Positions 1 to 9,457 are shown, numbered from the stretch's first letter. The stretch is 64,000 nt of DNA from Tannerellaceae bacterium (GCA_031276545.1 JAISMW010000094.1:5542-69541); one strand, 5' to 3'. A program made the numbers and translations. The notes: generated by a model not told the origin, from the letters alone.

Positions 1-186
1 ACCTCCCTCTCCGGCGGCCTGCTCATCACCGGCTTTGTGGAGGGAGAACAATTTCGCGTCTACAACCTGCAGGGAAAACTTGTCTATCATGGCAAAGCCA
101 AAGCCGCCCAAGAACGCGTCCTCCTGCCCGAACGGGGGGTCTACATCGCAACTGCCGGAAACGAGGCGGTGAAAGCGGTGTACTGA
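1..186 (+). CDS. 3' end of a secreted/surface protein with a C-terminal sorting-like domain
   Basis: Frame 1 is open from the window edge to a TGA at 184-186, giving 61 residues with no start inside the window. The tail contains FRVYNLQGKLVY and GVYIATAGNEAVKAVY. This is the pattern of the short beta-rich C-terminal domain (Por secretion tail or DUF6383-like) found on many exported Bacteroidetes proteins. The catalytic or binding part lies to the left of the window, so no function can be assigned. A strong terminator follows directly, which separates it from the susC gene downstream. Confidence 0.6.
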   Translation, partial: TSLSGGLLITGFVEGEQFRVYNLQGKLVYHGKAKAAQERVLLPERGVYIATAGNEAVKAVY

Positions 187-190
187 ATCC

Positions 191-227
191 ATACGGCCGG
201 CTTTCTCCTCCGGCCGTATTTATTTTG
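191..227 (+). terminator. Rho-independent terminator after the left-edge gene
   Basis: Perfect 10-bp stem (191-200 with 210-219, ATACGGCCGG/CCGGCCGTAT), a 9-nt loop, then a T-rich run. Confidence 0.85.
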
Positions 228-249
228 ATTTAAAAGACAGGAAGGATAC

Positions 250-276
250 TTTGTTAAGAAGTTATTACTACATTTG
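250..276 (+). promoter_or_regulatory. Candidate promoter of susC1
   Basis: TACATTTG at 269-276 matches the Bacteroidetes -7 consensus TAnnTTTG. A TTTG at 250-253 is a possible -33 element, but the 15-nt gap is shorter than usual, so the promoter may depend on an activator. It predicts a leader of roughly 115 nt before the ATG at 401. Confidence 0.45.
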
Positions 277-400
277 CAAAAATATTAATATCTGTAAATA
301 TAAACCTATAAATGAAATCTACAAACACAAGCGCATTTCCTCTATCCGGAGGAATCATCATAATCCGATTTTTTAATCTATTAATTTTAAAAATGTTTCT

Positions 401-3400
401 ATGAAGAAGATTGTCTCTTTATTCTTTTGCCTGTTTGCAGGCATTGGATTGGCGTCTGCCCAGACGGCAAGGGTAACAGGTACTGTTACCTCGGCCGACG
501 ACGGCGAGCCGATCATTGGTGCATCGATCGTAGTGAAAGGAACCTCTACGGGTACCATCACCGACCTGGACGGCGCCTTTACGCTGAATGTACCCGGCGA
601 TGTAAAGACGCTCACTATTTCGTATGTGGGTATGATTACCCAGGAAGTGGCCGTAAAACCCGTGCTGAATATCATTCTGCAGTCGGACACGCAAAACCTG
701 GAAGAAATCGTAGTCGTGGGCTACGGTACGCAACGCAAAAAGGACGTCACCAGTTCCATCTCGCAAGTGCGCGGGCAGGACATCGCCGACAAGGCCTCGC
801 CCAGTTTCCTCCAGTCGATGGCCGGACGGGCTTCGGGCGTGCAGATCATCTCGCCTTCGGCCGACGTATCCACGCCTCCGCGCGTGATTATCCGCGGCGT
901 GGGGACGATATCCTCATCCAAAGACCCGCTCTACGTGGTCAACGGTATCCCGGTGACTTCCGGCCAAATCGCCGGTTCGGGAAACAACAACGCCCTGGCC
1001 GACATCAACCCCGCCGACATCGAGTCGTTTGAAATCCTCAAGGACGGAGCCGCCACAGCCATCTACGGTTCGCGCGCCGCCAACGGCGTGGTGCTGATCA
1101 CCACCAAGCAGGGGAAACAGGGTACCGCCAAACTGACGTACGACACTTGGGTGGCCGCTTCAAATCCCTCCAAGCTCTACGACCTGCTCAACGGACAGGA
1201 GTTTGTGGAAATAGCCAACGAAAAAGACCGCAACGCCGGCAACGCCGAATCGGCCGCCTACGACGGGACGGATACCAAATGGTACGACCACGTATTCCGC
1301 ACCGGCATCCAGCACAGCCATTCGCTCTCGCTTTCGGGCGCTACGCCGAAGACCCAGTACTACCTCTCGGCCGGGTATACCGACCAGAAAGGCGTTATCA
1401 TCGCCAACAATTACAACCGCTACACCTTCTACGGCCGGGCAAGCCATACGTTCCTGAAAGATTACGTAACGGCAGGCTTCAGCCTCAACGCCTCGCAGCA
1501 AAAGAACAACGGCTACACCGCCGGCACCAACTCGCTGAGCGGCGCCATGTATGCCTCGCTCAAGATGCTGCCCAACGTAGCGGTGTATGACGATACCGAC
1601 CCGACGGGATACAATATCGCCGACGACCAGCGCTCCCTCGGCGGAGGCCCCAACGCGAAGGCTATCGACGTGAACATCCCCAACATCATGTGGGTACTGA
1701 AGAACAATAAAATATACAACAACTCCTGGCGCCTGCTCCCCACGGCCAATATCGACGTCAAGCCGGTAGACTGGCTTACGTACCGCTTTGTGCTGGGAGC
1801 CGACGTCTCCCTGATTGACAATGCCACCGTTTACAGGCCCGAATCGGGCGACGGCTTCGGATCGAACGGATACATCGGCCGTACCTTCCGCCAGCGTCAG
1901 CGCTGGAACCTCCAGAATATTCTGACCTTCAACAAGGACTTCGGCGTGCACCACGTGGACGCTACGGCCGTGGCCGAATGGAACAACTACGTGAACAAAA
2001 GCTTTTCGGGCTACGGGGAACAGTTCTCGGATCCCTTCTTTGTGGACGAGCTGATTTCAAGGACCTATTCGACCTACGAATCCGGCGGCTCCTATACCAC
2101 TTCGGGATTGTCCTCGTATATCTTCCGCGCAAACTATAATTACAACAGCATTGCCTACATCGGCGGATCGGTGCGCCGCGACGGTATCTCCGTGCTGGAT
2201 CCCGACAACCGCTGGGGTACCTTCTACGGAGCTTCGGCCGCCCTGCGCATCTCGAACCTGGACTTCTGGAAAGAAAGCGCCATCGGCGAAATCATCAACG
2301 ACCTGCGTATCCGCGGGAGTCTGGCCGAGGTGGGCAACGACCGCCTGTCGGCCGACTTCCTCTACAAAGACATCTTCTCCGGACAGATGTACGGCACGCA
2401 GACCGCCATCGCCTACAGCCAGGCCGGGAACAAAGACCTGAAATGGGAAACGCAGAAAATCATGGACGTAGGATTCGATATGGGATTCCTCAACAACCGC
2501 TTCAACCTGGTCTTTGCCTACTGGAACAAGAACAACAGCGACATCGTGCTCGACGTGCCCACCCCGCCGTCGATGGGCGTGCCCGGTAATAAAATCACCC
2601 AAAACTACGGCTCCATCAAGAACGACGGGATCGAGCTGGAAATAGGCGGCAATATTATCCAGGGAGGAAAGCTGGGATGGAAATCCTCCCTCAACTTCTC
2701 TACCCAGAACAGCAAGGTAGTGACCCTGGTGAACGATATTCCCTACGAACACTACATCCTGCGCGAAGGCGAATCCATCAACGCCCTCTACGGATACCGC
2801 TACGCCGGCACGAACCCGGCCAACGGGAACCCGATGTATTACCTCAAGGACAACAGCATCGTACAGGGAAACATCAGCGACTCGAAATACTACAAGTATA
2901 ATTCCGCCAACCCCGGCGACCTGAGCGAATCCGCCAACCTGACGGCCGATGACAAGGCCATCCTGGGCAATACCATCCCGACCTGGTTCGGAGGATGGGA
3001 TAATACGCTGACGTGGAAAAACTTTGACCTCAACCTCTTCCTCCGCTTCTCCGGAGGCAATAAGGTGGCCAACATAACCCGCCGCGACCTGCTCAACCAG
3101 CAGTTCCTCAACAACAGCAAGGAGATCCTCGGACGCTGGCAAAGCCCCGAAAAACCCGGCGACGGACAGACGCCCAAACTCTGGTACGGACGCGCCAGCT
3201 TCATCAACATGGATGGGAACGGCAGCTCGCGCTGGGTGGAAGACGGCGCCTTCCTGAAGGTGCAAAACCTCGCCATCGGCTACACCCTGCCCGCCTCGCT
3301 CTGCCGCTCGATCTTTATCGAAAAAGCGCGCATCTACATCCAGGGACAGAACCTGCTCACCTTTACAGGCTACTCCGGCCTCGACCCCGAAGCATACAAC

Positions 3401-3481
3401 CCCAGTGTAGTACCCGGCGTGGACTGGAACAGCAACCCGCAGCAGCGGACTTTCCTGGTAGGATTGAACATTGGATTTTAA
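401..3481 (+). CDS. susC: SusC-like TonB-dependent outer-membrane transporter (pair 1)
   Basis: 1026 residues, typical SusC/RagA length. A signal peptide (about 1-20, ending ASA) is followed by a carboxypeptidase-regulatory-like domain (about 22-97). Next comes a TonB-box-like EEIVVVGYGT (101-110), a plug domain with the family hallmarks LYVVNGIPV and EILKDGAATAIYGSRAANGV, and a long beta-barrel ending in GLNIGF with a terminal aromatic residue. The family imports glycan oligosaccharides across the outer membrane using TonB energy, with its SusD partner as a lid. susD1 follows 14 bp later. The enzymes further along suggest xylo-oligosaccharide cargo, but this pair is in a separate operon and could take a different glycan. 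Confidence 0.93.
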   Translation: MKKIVSLFFCLFAGIGLASAQTARVTGTVTSADDGEPIIGASIVVKGTSTGTITDLDGAFTLNVPGDVKTLTISYVGMITQEVAVKPVLNIILQSDTQNLEEIVVVGYGTQRKKDVTSSISQVRGQDIADKASPSFLQSMAGRASGVQIISPSADVSTPPRVIIRGVGTISSSKDPLYVVNGIPVTSGQIAGSGNNNALADINPADIESFEILKDGAATAIYGSRAANGVVLITTKQGKQGTAKLTYDTWVAASNPSKLYDLLNGQEFVEIANEKDRNAGNAESAAYDGTDTKWYDHVFRTGIQHSHSLSLSGATPKTQYYLSAGYTDQKGVIIANNYNRYTFYGRASHTFLKDYVTAGFSLNASQQKNNGYTAGTNSLSGAMYASLKMLPNVAVYDDTDPTGYNIADDQRSLGGGPNAKAIDVNIPNIMWVLKNNKIYNNSWRLLPTANIDVKPVDWLTYRFVLGADVSLIDNATVYRPESGDGFGSNGYIGRTFRQRQRWNLQNILTFNKDFGVHHVDATAVAEWNNYVNKSFSGYGEQFSDPFFVDELISRTYSTYESGGSYTTSGLSSYIFRANYNYNSIAYIGGSVRRDGISVLDPDNRWGTFYGASAALRISNLDFWKESAIGEIINDLRIRGSLAEVGNDRLSADFLYKDIFSGQMYGTQTAIAYSQAGNKDLKWETQKIMDVGFDMGFLNNRFNLVFAYWNKNNSDIVLDVPTPPSMGVPGNKITQNYGSIKNDGIELEIGGNIIQGGKLGWKSSLNFSTQNSKVVTLVNDIPYEHYILREGESINALYGYRYAGTNPANGNPMYYLKDNSIVQGNISDSKYYKYNSANPGDLSESANLTADDKAILGNTIPTWFGGWDNTLTWKNFDLNLFLRFSGGNKVANITRRDLLNQQFLNNSKEILGRWQSPEKPGDGQTPKLWYGRASFINMDGNGSSRWVEDGAFLKVQNLAIGYTLPASLCRSIFIEKARIYIQGQNLLTFTGYSGLDPEAYNPSVVPGVDWNSNPQQRTFLVGLNIGF

Positions 3482-3495
3482 TCACATAAAACAAG

Positions 3496-5103
3496 ATGAA
3501 TATGAAAAGATATAGTTTACTGGCGGCAATCAGCCTGAGCGCAGCCTTATGGAGCTGCACCGACCAGGCCATCGACCTGGAGCCTAAAGATTCCATTACC
3601 TACGACGTAGCCTTCGCTACGCCGGAACGCTGCGACCTTGCCATCCTCGGCTGCTACGACGCAGCCCAGAGCGGATACTATCCCGGAAACAACCAGCGCC
3701 GCGGCTATCCCTTCGGCGCCGCATCCGTAGAACAGGGAGATATGAAGGGCGAAGACATGACCAACGTACAGTCGTTCTTTGCCGTAACCTACGAAGGAAG
3801 CTATACCTCCAGCTCGCCCAACGGACAGGCGCACTGGGAATGTACCTACCAGATGATTAATAAGATCAATGTAGTGGTGGACGGCCTGCGCACAGCAGCC
3901 GAAAGCGGCATACTGACCGCCGCGCAGGCAACCGACGGCGAAGCCGAAGTACGCTTCCTCCGCGCACTGGGCTTGCACGAACTGCTGGTGTTCTTTGCCA
4001 TGCCCTACGCCGCTACGCCCGATGCTTCGCACTTCGGCGTGCCGGTGAGCCTGGATCCTATCAATACCGTAGAGAAAGTGCAGGCAGCCCTGGACGCCGG
4101 ACGCCTCACCGCCAAAGAAACCTACAAGCAGATCCTGGAAGACCTGGACTATGCCGAGGCCAACCTGGCGGAAACACGCGACGGCAACCTCAAGATCGTA
4201 CGCGCCACCAAAGCCGCAGCCATCGCAGCCAAAACGCGCATCTACCAGCACATGGGCGAATGGAACAAGGTGATAGAAGAATCCTCCAAGATAGTGAGCG
4301 CTTCGGCTCCCTTCAGCAGCCCCGTCGGAGGATACCGGCTGACGGAAAGCCCCGACGGAGTCTTTACCAGCAATGGCGGCAATACCGAATCGCTCTTCTC
4401 TATCGAAAACAGCGAAACCGACAATCCCACCACCAACGGATGCCTCTACCAGATGTACTACGGACGCAGCCTGGTGTGCGTAAGCCCCATCATCATCAAC
4501 GCCGACTTCTGGCTGGCCGACGACCTCAGACGCGAACAGTTGCTCGAACGCGCCAACAAATACGGCAGCAAAGAAGCCTACTGGTCTACCAAGTACCGCT
4601 CCTCCGTATGGGCAGACTATGCGCCCGTACTGCGCTACGCCGAAGTATTGCTCAACTACGCCGAAGCCGAAGCCCGCGCGAACGGGGTGACGCCGAAAGC
4701 CGTAGACCTGCTCAATGCCGTGCGCAACCGCGCCGTGACCGACCCGGCCAAACAATTCAGCGTCTCTTCCTTTGCCAACGCCGACGCATTAGTTACCGCT
4801 ATCCTGCAGGAACGCCGCATCGAATTTTTGGCCGAAGGCCGCCGCTGGCCGGACATCCACCGCCTGACGTATGACCCGAAATTTGCCGTAAAGGCGCCCG
4901 ACGGCAAACCGGGCGTCCCCAGCAAGGCAGCCTTCGGCGCCATCAAGACCGAGTCCTACGAACCGGCCTCCGGGAACGTAAGCGCAAGCATACTGACCAT
5001 CATCGGATTCAACCACGAAGACCGCCGCTTTATCTTCCCCATTCCGGAATCGGAAACTTCGTCCAATCCAAAATTATTATCCCAGCAAAATCCAGGCTGG
5101 TAA
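3496..5103 (+). CDS. susD: SusD/RagB-family surface glycan-binding lipoprotein (pair 1)
   Basis: 535 residues. The N-terminus has a lipoprotein signal with Cys near residue 21 (ALWSCTD). The body is the helical SusD fold with TPR-like segments, including VRFLRALGLHELLVFFAMPY near the front and LRYAEVLLNYAEAEARANG plus ILQERRIEFLAEGRRWPDIHR toward the end, which are standard RagB/SusD signatures. It should sit on the cell surface over the SusC1 barrel and capture oligosaccharides. The gene ends just before a bidirectional terminator, so operon 1 appears to hold only the transporter pair. Met at 3502 is an equally possible start. Confidence 0.92.
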   Translation: MNMKRYSLLAAISLSAALWSCTDQAIDLEPKDSITYDVAFATPERCDLAILGCYDAAQSGYYPGNNQRRGYPFGAASVEQGDMKGEDMTNVQSFFAVTYEGSYTSSSPNGQAHWECTYQMINKINVVVDGLRTAAESGILTAAQATDGEAEVRFLRALGLHELLVFFAMPYAATPDASHFGVPVSLDPINTVEKVQAALDAGRLTAKETYKQILEDLDYAEANLAETRDGNLKIVRATKAAAIAAKTRIYQHMGEWNKVIEESSKIVSASAPFSSPVGGYRLTESPDGVFTSNGGNTESLFSIENSETDNPTTNGCLYQMYYGRSLVCVSPIIINADFWLADDLRREQLLERANKYGSKEAYWSTKYRSSVWADYAPVLRYAEVLLNYAEAEARANGVTPKAVDLLNAVRNRAVTDPAKQFSVSSFANADALVTAILQERRIEFLAEGRRWPDIHRLTYDPKFAVKAPDGKPGVPSKAAFGAIKTESYEPASGNVSASILTIIGFNHEDRRFIFPIPESETSSNPKLLSQQNPGW

Positions 5104-5152
5104 AACCCTACCGCCTCTCCCGTATGCCGAGCAACGGGAAATACTAAGAAAG

Positions 5153-5186
5153 AAGAGCGTCGCTATACCAAATAGCGACGCTCTTT
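5153..5186. terminator. Bidirectional terminator between susD1 and the regulator gene
   Basis: Perfect 14-bp inverted repeat (5153-5166 with 5172-5185), 5-nt loop, A-rich on the left and T-rich on the right, so it can end transcripts from both convergent genes. Confidence 0.85.
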
Positions 5187-5304
5187 AACATTCATCACCG
5201 TCGAGGAAATACCAAAACTGCCCGGAAGCTTGAGATAACGCTCCGGCAACACCAACATGCCAATGTAGAGGATTCGGCGGCCGACGGCCGGGCTGAGGCG
5301 CCCG

Positions 5305-8300
5305 TTACTGCAGTTCGGACTCCGCCATATAGTCCACCGGCGACATGCCGTGGAACTTTTTGAAAGCGGTAGAGAAGTGGGTTTGGTTGCTGAAGCCTAC
5401 AGCCCAGGCCACCTGGGAGATGCTGATCTTCTTTCCTTTCAGCAGATCGCCTGCCTGTTTCATCCGGATGTTGCGGATGAAGTCGCCGGCGGGGACGCCG
5501 GTCTGTTCCTTCAGCTTGCGGTGCAACTGTGCGCGGCTGAGTCCTACCTCTGCGGCCAGCATACTGACGCTCAGCCCCGGGTTGGACAGATTCCGGTGTA
5601 TGATTCCGTTGACGCGTTCCACCAGGGCATGGTCGTCCGATTTGAGTTCGACGGATCCCAGCGTGTAGTATCCGTCGTGCGCTCCGGAGAATTTGTCTTT
5701 CAGGATGCGGAGGGACTTTATCCGGTTGCCTATCACGGAGCAGAGTTCGTCCACGGCGAAGGGTTTGCTGAAGTAGGCGTCCGCGCCGCTGTTCAGTCCG
5801 GCCATGCGGTCTTCGGCTTCGGTGTTGGACGAGAGGACGACGATTGGGATGTGGCTGACGTTCGGATGGTTTTTCAGTTTCTTCACGAAGGCATAGCGGT
5901 CTGCTTCCGGCGCCGCGGTGTCCACCAGGATGAGGTGGGGCATCCGGGCGAGGGTTTGCCGGAAGCCTTCGGTTTCGTTGCAGGCGGTGATTACCTTGTA
6001 GGTTGCTTCCAGTATCTGGAGGAGGAAGTCCCTCAGTTCCCCGTCGGCAGACATGATCAGTATCAGGAAGTTTGTTTTGCTTCTCACCGCCTTTCTGTTT
6101 CGTCCGGGATGCCGGATAAAGAAAAAATCGACCGGCAGTTCGCGTGCGGCGGGTTCGGTGTAGGATATGTTTTCTTCCCTCAGATGCCGGTTGCCCAGGG
6201 GTATGCGTATGCAGAAGCAGCCACCCTGCGCGTCCTCCCGGTTGGTGGCGCGGATGACGCCCCGGTGCAGTTCAACCAGAGCGTAGGAGATGTTGAGGCC
6301 GAGTCCCGATCCGATGGAGCCGAAGGTTCGTTCCGGCGGAGCTTGGTAAAAGTGTTTGAAGATCTTTTTTATTTTGTCTTCGTCGATTCCCTCGCCGGTA
6401 TTCACGATTCGGATTTCGGCGTAGTGGCGCATCGCGCCCCAGGTGGTATCGTCTATGCCGGAGGCGAGCAGGATGGCGACTGTGCCTCCGTCGGGCGTAC
6501 GGGTAAAGGCGTTTGCGAGCAGATTCATGAGGATTTTGTCGAAGCTGCGGCGGTCTATCCATACCGGGAGGTTTTCCATGCCGTGTTCGAAGACGAAGCC
6601 AATCTTCCGGCGGCCGGCCTGGTCTTCAAAGACGTCGTATAGTTCCCTGATAAAACCCACCATATCGGTTTCGTTGCAACGGATACTCATTTTCCGGATG
6701 TCAATGTTCCGGATATCGAGCAGTTGGTCTATCAGGTCGAGGATACGCCGGACGTTGCGGTACATGCGTTCCAGGGTGATTCGGGTAGCCTCGTCGTGGT
6801 GTTCCCTCATCAGCTTTTCGAGGGGACTGCTCACGAGCGTCATGGGCGAGCGTATTTCGTACGAGAGGTCCATAAAGAAGCGCACCCTGGCTCTGTTCAG
6901 CGCATCCCTTCTTCCCCGGTCGATTTGGAAGAGGCTCAGGCCGCATATCAGGAGCGCCGAAAGCAGGTAGAGCGTGTAGGCCGTCCGGCTTTTGTACCAA
7001 GGCGGCATGACGTACAGGGCAAGCGCCGTGACGGGCGATTCGGCGTCGTATTTGCAGGCCTTCACCTCCAGGGTGTAGTCTCCGTGCGGGAGATGGTTGT
7101 ACGTCACCCGGTTGACGCCCGGATCCGTATAGTTCCAGATGTGGCTCAGTTCCTTGAGGCGGTAGGCGTAGTAGATGTTTTCGGGGTTTACGTAGTCCAT
7201 GGTAGAAAATTCGAAGGTGAAGGTGTTGTCTTCGTAGGAAAAGCAGTATTTCGGCGTGCTGCGGAGGCTGCCTTGCAGTATGGGCTTGCCTCCCGAAAAG
7301 GTGTGGCGGTCTACAGGCCGGTTGTAGATGCAGAGATTGGTGAGGAGCACTTCCCTGTTGTATTCCGGATGCGTGATCTGCTTTGGGGAGAAGCGTGTAA
7401 TGCCCGAATTTCCGCCGAAATAGATGTAGCCTTCCCCGTCGCGAAAGTATACGCCGCGGCTGTAGATCCGGCCGGTCAGCCCGTTGCCGGTGTAGTAGCT
7501 GATCATTCGGTCGTCGGTCACGCTGATCCGGTTGAGGCCGCTGAAGGTGCTGCACCAGATGTCGCCTTTTTCGTCTTCCACCATGCCGCAGACGACGTCG
7601 CCGGAGAGTCCGTCGTCTGAGGTATAGTTCCGGACGACGCCGGTATCAGCCCGGCGGCAGTAGACGCCGCTGTATGTTCCGGCCCAGATGTTGCCGTGGC
7701 GGTCTTCCATGAGCGAGAGGCATATCCGGTCGGTCAGCAGCTCTTCGAAGCCGGTTTTGAGGAAGCGTCCCGCCACGGGGTCGTAGCAACTGACTCCGCT
7801 GTAATGTCCGAGCCATATCCGTCCTTCGGCGTCGCATACGATGGCGGTGATCCAGCGGTTCGTGACGCATCCTTCCTCCGCCGGCGTCTTTTCCAGTTCG
7901 ATGCGTTCCCAGCGTTTGGTGTCGAGGCTGTATCGGATAAGCCCCGTTCCGAAGGTGGAGAAGTAGAGGTTTCGCCGGCGGTCTTCCGCAATCACCTTGA
8001 CGTATCCGTCGAGGCTGAGGGGCAGGAAGCGGCATTGTCCGGTGTGCCGGTTCATCTGTGCCAGACCTCGGTCGTAGGTGCTCACCCAGAGCCGGCGTTC
8101 GCTGTCTTCAAAAATATGGACGGCGGCCTGCGGCCGGGGGTAGTGTTGCAGGATGTTGCCGAGGGTGTCGAAGCGGAAGATGCCTTCGTTGTCGATGCTG
8201 CACCATACGTTGCCGTCCGTATCCCTGCAGATGGAGGTCACGGCGCCACTCAGCCGGTAGTCTCTTCCGGAGATGTTCCAGAAGTCGAAGCGGGGCGATT

Positions 8301-9279
8301 CGCCGGGCATCATGAGGACGCCTTTCTGAAAGCAGCCGAGCCAGAGGTTGTGGTCGCGGTCTTCCATCAGGGCGTGGATACGTGCTTTGTGGAAGTCGAA
8401 GGAGAGCGATTCGTTTTCCTCCTGAACCATCTCCAGGCTCCCTTCGGGGATACGGTGCAGACCCTGTCCGTCGGTGCCGATCAGGATGCTGCCGTCGTGA
8501 CTGAGCAGCATCTGGCGTATCAGGAGCTTTTTGCGGCTCGGAACGCGGACGAAGCGGCCGGCGTCGCGGTCGAAAAAACAGATTTCGGAGCCGGTGCTCA
8601 CGTAGAGCCGTCCCCGGCGGTCTTCCAGGATGTCGGAGATGGCGCTGCCGGGCGAACCGAACTCGCCGAATACTTCTACTTCCTGCGTCAGGGCGTCGAC
8701 GCGCAGCAGGCCGTATTCGTTGATGCCGATCCAGATGTTGCGGTGGCTGTCTTCGCAGATTCTGCTGAAGTAGGGGCGTTCGAACAGGCGGTTGATTTTT
8801 TCAAGCGGATAGGCCACGCTGTCGCCGCGCGCCATGCTGTAGAGACCCCGGCCGGAGGTGGCTATCCAGATGGGGCCGGAGCGGATCTCCGCCACGTCGG
8901 TGACGTGGGGATTCATGCCGTCGGAGAATCTAATCCGGCGGAACAGTTCCGTATCCGTGTCGAGAGATTGCAGACCGTTGCTGCAGGCCACCCAGAGGGT
9001 GCGTCCTTCGTCGCTGGGGATTAGGCGGCGCACGTTGTTGCCCGGCAGGGAGAAGCTGTCGCGCTTGTCGTGGAGGTACTGCGTGAAGCGGATTCCGTCG
9101 AACTTGTTGAGGCCGTATTCCGTGCCTACCCAGACGAAACCATGGGCATCTTGGCAGATGCTGTTGATCAGGGTGGCCGATACGCCTTCGGATTCGCCGT
9201 ACAAGCATCCCTGGGAGGATGCCCAGGAGGAGGGGGCGAGCGTCAGCCACAAAATGAGGCTTGTGAAATGTGTTTTCAT
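5305..9279 (-). CDS. Hybrid two-component regulator (HTCS) with degenerate phosphorelay residues
   Basis: 1324 residues from the ATG at 9277-9279. An upstream ATG at 9316-9318 would place a poor leader before the clear signal peptide MKTHFTSLILWLTLAPSSWA. Order: signal peptide; many two-component propeller repeats (e.g. WVGTEYGLNKFDGIRF, about 25-700); a Y_Y_Y domain; one membrane segment (about 768-786); histidine-kinase dimerization and ATPase domains (about 795-1060); receiver (about 1070-1190); AraC-type HTH (about 1215-1324, with GLSRAQLHRKLKEQTG and VAWAVGFSNQTHFSTAFKKF). HTCS proteins sense oligosaccharides in the periplasm and activate susCD and enzyme genes. The H-box reads LSYEIRSPMTLV, so the usual phospho-acceptor His is Tyr807. 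The G1 box has Asn960 for Asp, and the receiver acidic pair is Ser1077-Ala1078, although Asp1120 and the SKPF lysine remain. It lies between two susCD pairs and is divergent from pair 2. Confidence 0.93.
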   Translation of the reverse strand: MKTHFTSLILWLTLAPSSWASSQGCLYGESEGVSATLINSICQDAHGFVWVGTEYGLNKFDGIRFTQYLHDKRDSFSLPGNNVRRLIPSDEGRTLWVACSNGLQSLDTDTELFRRIRFSDGMNPHVTDVAEIRSGPIWIATSGRGLYSMARGDSVAYPLEKINRLFERPYFSRICEDSHRNIWIGINEYGLLRVDALTQEVEVFGEFGSPGSAISDILEDRRGRLYVSTGSEICFFDRDAGRFVRVPSRKKLLIRQMLLSHDGSILIGTDGQGLHRIPEGSLEMVQEENESLSFDFHKARIHALMEDRDHNLWLGCFQKGVLMMPGESPRFDFWNISGRDYRLSGAVTSICRDTDGNVWCSIDNEGIFRFDTLGNILQHYPRPQAAVHIFEDSERRLWVSTYDRGLAQMNRHTGQCRFLPLSLDGYVKVIAEDRRRNLYFSTFGTGLIRYSLDTKRWERIELEKTPAEEGCVTNRWITAIVCDAEGRIWLGHYSGVSCYDPVAGRFLKTGFEELLTDRICLSLMEDRHGNIWAGTYSGVYCRRADTGVVRNYTSDDGLSGDVVCGMVEDEKGDIWCSTFSGLNRISVTDDRMISYYTGNGLTGRIYSRGVYFRDGEGYIYFGGNSGITRFSPKQITHPEYNREVLLTNLCIYNRPVDRHTFSGGKPILQGSLRSTPKYCFSYEDNTFTFEFSTMDYVNPENIYYAYRLKELSHIWNYTDPGVNRVTYNHLPHGDYTLEVKACKYDAESPVTALALYVMPPWYKSRTAYTLYLLSALLICGLSLFQIDRGRRDALNRARVRFFMDLSYEIRSPMTLVSSPLEKLMREHHDEATRITLERMYRNVRRILDLIDQLLDIRNIDIRKMSIRCNETDMVGFIRELYDVFEDQAGRRKIGFVFEHGMENLPVWIDRRSFDKILMNLLANAFTRTPDGGTVAILLASGIDDTTWGAMRHYAEIRIVNTGEGIDEDKIKKIFKHFYQAPPERTFGSIGSGLGLNISYALVELHRGVIRATNREDAQGGCFCIRIPLGNRHLREENISYTEPAARELPVDFFFIRHPGRNRKAVRSKTNFLILIMSADGELRDFLLQILEATYKVITACNETEGFRQTLARMPHLILVDTAAPEADRYAFVKKLKNHPNVSHIPIVVLSSNTEAEDRMAGLNSGADAYFSKPFAVDELCSVIGNRIKSLRILKDKFSGAHDGYYTLGSVELKSDDHALVERVNGIIHRNLSNPGLSVSMLAAEVGLSRAQLHRKLKEQTGVPAGDFIRNIRMKQAGDLLKGKKISISQVAWAVGFSNQTHFSTAFKKFHGMSPVDYMAESELQ

Positions 9280-9353
9280 GACAGTATATTGTTTGATGCA
9301 AAATAACGAATTTTTCATGAGGCTTCCGACACCCGAAAGGGCATTTTCGGACC

Positions 9354-9437
9354 CTGTGAGACAAAAAGAAACGAGAATGCAACAAATAGAAACGTCTGTG
9401 AGACGCAGAGAAACGAATCTGCAACACTTGGAAACAG
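9354..9437. repeat. Four-unit 21-bp direct repeat, candidate regulator operator
   Basis: Four consecutive 21-bp units carry GAAACG at 9368, 9389 and 9410 and GAAACA at 9431, exactly 21 bp apart. Units 1 and 3 share TGTGAGAC and units 2 and 4 share TGCAACA, giving an ABAB pattern with a 42-bp super-period. The array ends 20 bp before the susC2 -7 box, where an activator would bind. Confidence 0.75.
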
Positions 9438-9457
9438 GCCGGAGGCAAACCTGAGCT

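Noticed and set aside
7696..9024. Long + strand frame opposite the regulator gene (442 codons)
   Set aside because: Shadow of the G+C-rich HTCS coding strand. It has no domain match, while the opposite strand has clear motifs throughout.
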